This document shows, piece by piece, positions 28,636-33,837 of a stretch of 33,837 nucleotides of DNA (positions are counted from its first letter, which is position 1; each line of letters starts with the position of its first letter). The notes under the pieces were generated by a model that worked only from the letters and a program-made list of their open reading frames with translations, did no database searches and had not been told where the DNA came from. The stretch is from Alphaproteobacteria bacterium. GTDB taxonomy: Bacteria; Pseudomonadota; Alphaproteobacteria; Micavibrionales; Micavibrionaceae. Both the position numbers and the translations under genes were made by a program. The stretch is from positions 1 to 33,837 of the forward strand of contig JAESRE010000005.1 in the NCBI GenBank assembly GCA_016764775.1, given 5' to 3'.

Positions 28636-30483
28636 CTATTGCATTTTTGTTTGGTCATCCGTCTTTTCCGCGGCCTGTGACGGTGGAGTGGCGGTCTTGG
28701 CTTCGCGCACGACTTGATTATTGATTAACCCGTTTTCAAGCTTGTCAGCAAGCTTGAGTATCAACTCTTCGTCCTCAGAGTGGTTTTTCGCGCGGTTCCA
28801 CTGGAATTCGGCTTCCAGTTTACGTCCGACTTTCCAATACGCATCGCCCAGATGATCATTGATGACGGGATCATAGGGGAGGAGTTCTACGGCTTGCTCC
28901 AGATAGGGCACGGCTTCCTGATAGCGCCCCATACGGTAATACACCCAGCCCAGTGAGTCGGTGATGTAACCGTCATTCGGACGAAGCTCCACGGCCTTTG
29001 AAATCATATCCAGTGCACGGTCGAGGTTTTCGCCCTGATCCGCCCAGGCATAGCCGAGATAGTTCAGCACATAAGGGTGATCGGGCTGGAAATCGAGCGC
29101 TGATTGTAAGTCCGCCTCGGCGTTCTTCCATTGGTCATTCTGTTCGTAAGACATGCCACGCACATAATACAGGTGCCAGTAATCTTCAGGGATCTTGCCG
29201 TACATATCCGTGATTTTATCTGCCGCACGGTTATATGCCTGTATGGCTTTGGGGAAATCTTCTTCGCTGCGGTGAATGTCACCGATCTGGATCATGGATT
29301 CCAGATCATTATAGGAATCGACCAGCTCTTCCAGATGTTGGATCGCTTCGTCAGTATGGTTTTGTTCGGCGAGTATCTCCGCCATGCTACGACGTGCCGG
29401 CAGATACTCTTCGCGACCTTCAGGCACGCTTTCAAACAAGGCTACCGCGTCATCGAGGCGCTCGTTGCGAATGGCGATGTTCGCCAACAGGAATGTGTTA
29501 TCCAGAAATGTGGGGTCTATGTACGCCCCCATGCGGGCAAACACGCGTGCGCTCTCGTCACTGTATTCCTGCGACAGTAAACGTCCCATGTCATAGAACG
29601 CTTCCGCCAGCCCCATTTCAGGTGACTTCGCACGGATGTACAGATCGGATGGCTGCTTATTGGTGGCCGCTTCGAGCTTGTCTTTGATCTGCGCACTGCC
29701 TTGCTGGATTTTCAACGCTTGCTCATAGAGCTTTTGCGCTTCTTCATATTCGCCCAGTTCGGCATAGATATCGCCCAGCCGCTCGATGTTTTCGACATTG
29801 AAGTCGCCTGTCACAAGCGCTTTTTGAAGCAAGGATCGCATTTCCTGCGTCTTGTCCATGTAATGGGAGATCAGCATCGCATGATACAGGTGGATGCTGT
29901 TTGATTGCAGGTCTGTGACGTTATATTCACCTAAAGCAGCGTCAGACCAGCTTTCCAGAAGCGGTAAAAGGAATGTCGACAGACCGCCGCCCGACATATT
30001 GCCGATATAGGCGGATGCGCGTTCGTAATCTTTTTCATGCAAAGCTTTTGTTGTCAGTAGGATCAGCGAAAGGGAGTCGCTCTGATCGTAATTTTCGACA
30101 ACATTCGAGGCAAAACTAAAAGCGCGCTCGTAATTACCTGCGCCTAGAGCCAGAACCATCGCGCGTTTTTGCAGGATACTGCTGTCAGGCTGGTCCTGCA
30201 GTACGTAATCCATATACGTTCCGGCTTTTTTCCAGTCATGGTGACGTTGCGCAAACCGACCGGAGAGGTAACTGCCTGAAATGCTTGAGCCTTCATAGGA
30301 TGGAAGAGGGACCTTGGCTGCTTCGTCCATGGCAGCATCCATCTTGGCCATTTCGGCTTCCATGCCCGCTTCGGGTTCGACAACATCTCGCTCGTCCGCA
30401 GTTTCTATGCTGAAATGTAAACCTGCATAGAAAAGGGCGGCAAATACGAGTGAGAGCGCGATAAGGCTACGTAAGTTCTCCAA
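28636..30483 (-). CDS. TPR-repeat envelope-anchored protein
   Basis: 615 residues. The start is TTG at 30483 (MENLRSLIALSLVFAALFYAG); no ATG is available before the hydrophobic segment at residues 5-22, which is a signal anchor or signal peptide. Residues about 60-580 consist of at least ten TPR-type helix pairs, best seen near the end: VLNYLGYAWADQGENLDRAL, ITDSLGWVYYRMGRYQEAVP and INDHLGDAYWKVGRKLEAEF. The tail is polar. TPR proteins act as scaffolds; the partner is unknown. It sits between ETF-QO and ispE, and the three probably share a transcript. TATAGA 11 nt before the start could be a second, internal promoter with a very short leader. Confidence 0.88.
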   Translation of the reverse strand: MENLRSLIALSLVFAALFYAGLHFSIETADERDVVEPEAGMEAEMAKMDAAMDEAAKVPLPSYEGSSISGSYLSGRFAQRHHDWKKAGTYMDYVLQDQPDSSILQKRAMVLALGAGNYERAFSFASNVVENYDQSDSLSLILLTTKALHEKDYERASAYIGNMSGGGLSTFLLPLLESWSDAALGEYNVTDLQSNSIHLYHAMLISHYMDKTQEMRSLLQKALVTGDFNVENIERLGDIYAELGEYEEAQKLYEQALKIQQGSAQIKDKLEAATNKQPSDLYIRAKSPEMGLAEAFYDMGRLLSQEYSDESARVFARMGAYIDPTFLDNTFLLANIAIRNERLDDAVALFESVPEGREEYLPARRSMAEILAEQNHTDEAIQHLEELVDSYNDLESMIQIGDIHRSEEDFPKAIQAYNRAADKITDMYGKIPEDYWHLYYVRGMSYEQNDQWKNAEADLQSALDFQPDHPYVLNYLGYAWADQGENLDRALDMISKAVELRPNDGYITDSLGWVYYRMGRYQEAVPYLEQAVELLPYDPVINDHLGDAYWKVGRKLEAEFQWNRAKNHSEDEELILKLADKLENGLINNQVVREAKTATPPSQAAEKTDDQTKMQ

Positions 30484-30524
30484 AAGTCCGGCTTTCTATA
30501 GTTTGTCTATTCTATAATTAATTA

Positions 30525-32162
30525 TCACATATTTGGATAATTCGGTCCATCTCCGCCTAAAGGCACGACCCAATTGATATTTTGTTCAGGGTCTTTGATG
30601 TCACATGTTTTGCAATGTACGCAGTTTTGGCTGTTAATTTGAAATTTAGTATTTCCGGCGTCGTCTTCAACAAATTCGTATACACCGGCCGGACAATAAT
30701 ATTGGGATGGCCCGCCATACTTCGCGTAATGCACCTCGACGGGGAGAGACTCGTCTTTGACCTTCAAATGTACCGGCTGGTCTTCGGCATGATTGGTGTT
30801 CGAAAAGGAAACGGATGTCAGGCGGTCGAATGTCAGCACACCATCGGGTTTGGGATATTCGATCTTCTCGCACTGGTCGGCCGGTTTCAATTGTTTGTAA
30901 TCGGCATGGTTTTTAAAGGTCCATGGCGACAAGCCCATGGTGATGGTTTCGTAAACGGCATTGATAAGCCCCATCCATAGCCCGCGATGAAAGCCGGGGC
31001 GAATGTTGCGGACCTTTTTAAGCTCTTTCCAAAGCCATGTCTTTTTGAGGTTGTCGGCATAGCTCGTGCATTCGCTGCCATAGCCTTCCGTGCTTTTCAA
31101 AAGCTCCGAAATACTCTCCGCTGCGACCATGCCCGATTTCATCGCCGTGTGGTTGCCTTTAATCTTGGGTACATTCAAAAAGCCTGCTGTATCGCCGATC
31201 AAAACGCCGCCGGGGAAGCTCAGCTTCGGTACGGATTGATATCCGCCTTCGTTCAACGCACGCGCGCCATAGGCAATGCGGCGTCCGCCTTCGAACAAAT
31301 CACGAATGGCGGGGTGCGTCTTGAAACGCTGCATTTCCTGATACGGGGAAATATAGGGATTCTCGTAATCCAGCCCGACGACAAACCCGACGGAGACCAT
31401 GTTGTCTTCCATGTGGTAAATCCACGATCCGCCATAGGTTTTCTTATCCATCGGCCATCCTATCGTATGAACCGTCAGGCCTTGCTGGTGCTTTTCAGGA
31501 GCAATTTCCCAGATTTCTTTCACGCCGAGACCGTAGGTTTGCGGATCACTGTCTTTGCGTAAGTCATATTGCGCGACCAGTGTTTTGGTCAGGGAGCCGT
31601 GACAGCCTTCGGCAAAAACCGTTTGGCGGGCATGCAATTCCATACCGGGTTCGAAGCTGTCCTTCTTATCGCCGTTGGCATCGATGCCGATATCACCCGT
31701 GGCAACACCGATCACTTGCCCGTCGTCATTATAAAGAACTTCGGCAGCTGCAAAGCCCGGGAATATCTCGACGCCTAGACCTTCAGCCTGTTCGGCCAGC
31801 CAACGGCCAAGACGGCCAAGGGAGATAATGTAATTGCCCTTATTATGCATCTGCGGCGGTGTAAGAAATGGATAGGCTTTGTCCTTGGTCAGGAACATGA
31901 ACTTGTCTTTGGTCGCTTCGGTTTCCAGCGGCGCGCCCTTATCCTTCCAGTCGGGAATCAGTTCATCCAGCGCACGCGGCTCGAGCACGGCACCCGAGAG
32001 CAAATGTGCGCCCACTTCGGAGCCTTTTTCCAAGATACACACATTTAAAGCTTCATCGATTTGCTTGAGGCGTATAGCGCATGCAAGCCCCGCAGGCCCC
32101 GCCCCGACAATAACAACATCATATTCCATGTTCTCGCGGTCGGATCGGATTGAATCGGGCAT
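30525..32162 (-). CDS. Electron transfer flavoprotein-ubiquinone oxidoreductase
   Basis: A membrane-associated FAD / [4Fe-4S] enzyme that moves electrons from reduced ETF (charged by acyl-CoA dehydrogenases) to ubiquinone. The FAD-binding start is YDVVIVGAGPAGLACAIRL (about 14-32). VGAHLLSGAVLEPRAL and the family block YGGSWIYHMEDNMVSVGFVV follow. The C-terminal cluster site has four Cys, one in YYCPAGVYEF and three in NCVHCKTCDIKDP. The end NWVVPLGGDGPNYPNM is canonical. Length 545 is standard. AGGAAGAAG precedes the ATG at 32162. Its presence fits the acyl-CoA dehydrogenase at 10677-12335. ETF subunits are not in the window. Confidence 0.96.
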   Translation of the reverse strand: MPDSIRSDRENMEYDVVIVGAGPAGLACAIRLKQIDEALNVCILEKGSEVGAHLLSGAVLEPRALDELIPDWKDKGAPLETEATKDKFMFLTKDKAYPFLTPPQMHNKGNYIISLGRLGRWLAEQAEGLGVEIFPGFAAAEVLYNDDGQVIGVATGDIGIDANGDKKDSFEPGMELHARQTVFAEGCHGSLTKTLVAQYDLRKDSDPQTYGLGVKEIWEIAPEKHQQGLTVHTIGWPMDKKTYGGSWIYHMEDNMVSVGFVVGLDYENPYISPYQEMQRFKTHPAIRDLFEGGRRIAYGARALNEGGYQSVPKLSFPGGVLIGDTAGFLNVPKIKGNHTAMKSGMVAAESISELLKSTEGYGSECTSYADNLKKTWLWKELKKVRNIRPGFHRGLWMGLINAVYETITMGLSPWTFKNHADYKQLKPADQCEKIEYPKPDGVLTFDRLTSVSFSNTNHAEDQPVHLKVKDESLPVEVHYAKYGGPSQYYCPAGVYEFVEDDAGNTKFQINSQNCVHCKTCDIKDPEQNINWVVPLGGDGPNYPNM

Positions 32163-32246
32163 AAAAGACTTCTTCCTTTGTTATTTCGTTCAAACATTCT
32201 AATGTGTAAGTCATAGTTAATATAGAGTTTTTAGAGTAAAAATCGA

Positions 32247-33089
32247 ATGCAGGCTCACGCACAAAAAGCAGCATTACAGTTCTACCTTGATCACGGCGTT
32301 GATGAGGCACTGGTTGATGCGCCTGTGGACCGCACGAAAGTTAAAGAAAAGCCGGCCGTTGTTGCTAAAGAACCTGCCAGAGAACAAACGGCACCTGCGC
32401 GACAATCATATGCCACGCCGCCGCAACAAGACGTGTTGCTGGGCGCATCCGATGCGCGGGCCGAAGCCGTGAAGCTGGCGCAGGCCGCCAAAACGCTGGA
32501 TGAGTTAAAAGACGCCATCACAGCATTCGATGGTATCGCGATTAAAAAGACGGCGACCAATCTGGTCTTTTGCGATGGAAACCCGAAAGCCGAGGTTATG
32601 CTGGTCGGTGAAGCACCGGGCGCGGACGAAGACCGTCAGGGCAAGCCGTTCGTCGGTGTCAGCGGGCAATTGCTCGATAAGATTCTTGCCTGCATTGATC
32701 TATCACGCAGCGAAGACGACCCGCAAAAAGCCGTTTATATTTCCAACATTCTGAATTGGCGTCCGCCCGGCAACCGCACGCCTAGCCCTGCGGAGATCGA
32801 GGTCAGCCTGCCGTTCATTGAACGTCATATCCAGCTTATCCAGCCTAAAGTACTGATCTTTTGCGGCGGGGTTTCGGCGAAGTCCTTATTGGCGATCGGC
32901 GATAGTATCTCCCGCCTGCGTAAAACATGGCATGACTACACGCCACAATCCTTGCCAGGTGAAGCGTCTGCCATTCCGGGGATCGCGACATATCACCCTG
33001 CATATTTGCTCAGAACACCTGCGCAGAAAAAGGCGGTCTGGGCGGATATGCTCCAGATTAAAGCCAAACTCGCCGCGTTACGTTCCTAA
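32247..33089 (+). CDS. Uracil-DNA glycosylase, family 4-like, lacking the usual iron-sulfur cysteines
   Basis: It removes uracil from DNA to start base-excision repair. The first ~75 residues are a poorly conserved extension. The catalytic domain has motif 1 GEAPGADEDRQGKPFVG, the NWRPPGNRTPSP loop, ILIFCGGVSAKSLL-type strand, and motif 2 YHPAYLLR. Classic family 4 enzymes bind a [4Fe-4S] cluster through four Cys. Here the positions equivalent to the FDGC start and the KCRPP segment are Ile and Trp (FDGIAIKK, NWRPP), so a cluster seems unlikely. Alphaproteobacterial relatives often keep at least the first Cys. Length 280. No strong ribosome-binding site. It is divergent from ETF-QO. Confidence 0.9.
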   Translation: MQAHAQKAALQFYLDHGVDEALVDAPVDRTKVKEKPAVVAKEPAREQTAPARQSYATPPQQDVLLGASDARAEAVKLAQAAKTLDELKDAITAFDGIAIKKTATNLVFCDGNPKAEVMLVGEAPGADEDRQGKPFVGVSGQLLDKILACIDLSRSEDDPQKAVYISNILNWRPPGNRTPSPAEIEVSLPFIERHIQLIQPKVLIFCGGVSAKSLLAIGDSISRLRKTWHDYTPQSLPGEASAIPGIATYHPAYLLRTPAQKKAVWADMLQIKAKLAALRS

Positions 33090-33182
33090 AACTTTATCGA
33101 AATTAAAGCGGGCATTAACTCTTTGCCCTTTAGACTTTAATGATATAGCACTTCATTTCGATTCGTGGTATTTCCCTAAGCT

Positions 33183-33791
33183 ATGGTTAAAGCCCGTTCT
33201 CGCAAATACTCGCCGCTTGTGCGCGCGAACCCGATTACAGCTTTTTGCATGTTTTCTTTCCTATCATGCAGCATCGTATCGCTGTGCCTTTATGATGCAT
33301 ATGCGGACCCTGTCCCCGTGCCGGACAAAAAGCCTGCAGAGCAAGCCGAGTCAGAAGACGCGGGATCACACCCGCTGATCGAGGCAATCATGAATATGGG
33401 CAGGACGACCTTTGAATCCGGCTCGTCTGCATCTGCCGATGAGCAAGCCACGCCGGACAATGCTGATCAGCCGGGCGTTGTCGAAGAAGAGCCGGGAGAT
33501 ATCGCTTTCATCCCGCTTCCGCCCAAAAAACCAAAGAATATTCCCAAACCGCGCAGCACCATTGAACGCCTTATGATTGAGGCGCAGGGCCGTACGTATG
33601 ACGAGCCGATCAAAAGCGGGCAGGCGGAGCTTTACGGCCAGATTTTCGAAGCACAACATCTCGGCGACATGAAAAAGGCCGGCAACCTAGCGAAAATGGA
33701 CCTCGACAAGGAGGCCGTGCGCAATAACCTGGCCGTTTTTTCCCGCTTTCGCAAAACCGGCAACCGGCGGACACTCCCTAAATCAAACTAG
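33183..33791 (+). CDS. Secreted or anchored protein of unknown function; end resembles an Slt N-terminus
   Basis: 202 residues. A hydrophobic segment (about 18-41, ITAFCMFSFLSCSIVSLCLY) precedes AYADPVPVPDKKP, so it is a signal peptide with a long N-region or a membrane anchor. The middle is Pro/Glu/Ser-rich and disordered. Residues about 155-180 (AELYGQIFEAQHLGDMKKAGNL) look like the opening helices of alphaproteobacterial soluble lytic transglycosylases, but the sequence then diverges and stops. No catalytic SLT domain follows in the 46 bp left in the window. No Shine-Dalgarno precedes ATG 33183. It could be a short paralogue or a truncated gene. Confidence 0.65.
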   Translation: MVKARSRKYSPLVRANPITAFCMFSFLSCSIVSLCLYDAYADPVPVPDKKPAEQAESEDAGSHPLIEAIMNMGRTTFESGSSASADEQATPDNADQPGVVEEEPGDIAFIPLPPKKPKNIPKPRSTIERLMIEAQGRTYDEPIKSGQAELYGQIFEAQHLGDMKKAGNLAKMDLDKEAVRNNLAVFSRFRKTGNRRTLPKSN

Positions 33792-33808
33792 TTAGAGCAA
33801 CTTAATCC

Positions 33809-33824
33809 GCCCTCACTCGAGGGC
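33809..33824. terminator. Possible weak terminator at the right edge
   Basis: GCCCTC / GAGGGC form a 6-bp stem with loop ACTC, 18 bp after the last stop codon. No real T run follows on the plus strand before the window ends, so this is tentative. Confidence 0.3.
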
Positions 33825-33837
33825 AGGTTGTTCCAGG

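Noticed and set aside
1-33837. tRNA, rRNA, riboswitch or CRISPR elements
   Set aside because: All spacers of 70 bp or more were read. None shows a cloverleaf with a T-loop motif, an rRNA signature, a known riboswitch core or spaced identical repeats.

Overview
The window reads as the chromosome of an alphaproteobacterium. The rpoA CTD and bL17 sequences, the DmdC-like acyl-CoA dehydrogenase, the ETF-QO / TPR / ispE gene run, a PodJ-like polar organiser, an S24-type repressor and SapC all fit that class. I cannot name the genus from sequence alone. Coding density is very high, and no stretch longer than about 270 bp lacks a gene. I see no rRNA, tRNA, insertion sequence, integrase or CRISPR array.

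Layout. 1-1395: end of a ribosomal-protein operon (3' part of rpoA, then rplQ with an unusually long Lys/Ala tail) and a strong terminator. 1394-3637 (-): a small uncharacterised protein and the pantothenate genes panB-panC, which overlap by 4 bp. 3685-5097 (+): a DegP/Do periplasmic protease. 5171-5583 (-): a two-gene micro-operon of 51- and 79-residue proteins with its own promoter and terminator. 5776-7308 (+): a dimeric-type glycyl-tRNA synthetase, followed by an AT-rich orphan gene. 7962-10571 (-): a lytic transglycosylase, a TrmN6-like methyltransferase and an S49 peptidase. 10677-12335 (+): an acyl-CoA dehydrogenase. 12338-14421 (-): a secreted Cys-rich protein, an HTH/coiled-coil protein and a SapC-family protein. 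14690-16918 (+): UDP-glucose dehydrogenase and a CysQ-like phosphatase. 16915-17496 (-): an S24-fold repressor whose expected catalytic residues are replaced. 17617-18606 (-): an AMIN-domain lipoprotein.

18851-24252 is the most unusual part. It holds two secreted DUF4402-type proteins, a PapD-like chaperone, and a 1058-residue usher-like outer-membrane protein with carboxypeptidase-regulatory-like and SPOR-like modules. I read it as a non-canonical chaperone/usher-type surface fibre system. Its divergent control region carries a TTAA-N7-TTAA (CtrA-like) motif and a 9-bp dyad. Next come a YHS-domain protein and what looks like only the C-terminal third of an Alg8-type glycosyltransferase.

25447-33791: a PodJ-like coiled-coil/TM/Sel1/peptidoglycan-binding protein (+); ETF-QO, a TPR protein and ispE (-); a family-4-like uracil-DNA glycosylase (+); and a secreted protein of unknown function whose end resembles the start of Slt transglycosylases.

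Together the window mixes housekeeping (translation, CoA, isoprenoid and FAD-linked electron transfer) with an envelope theme: protease, transglycosylase, AMIN lipoprotein, surface fibre, polar organiser and nucleotide-sugar synthesis. Several genes lack a Shine-Dalgarno and have a -10-like box exactly 6 nt before the start codon, which suggests leaderless transcripts.
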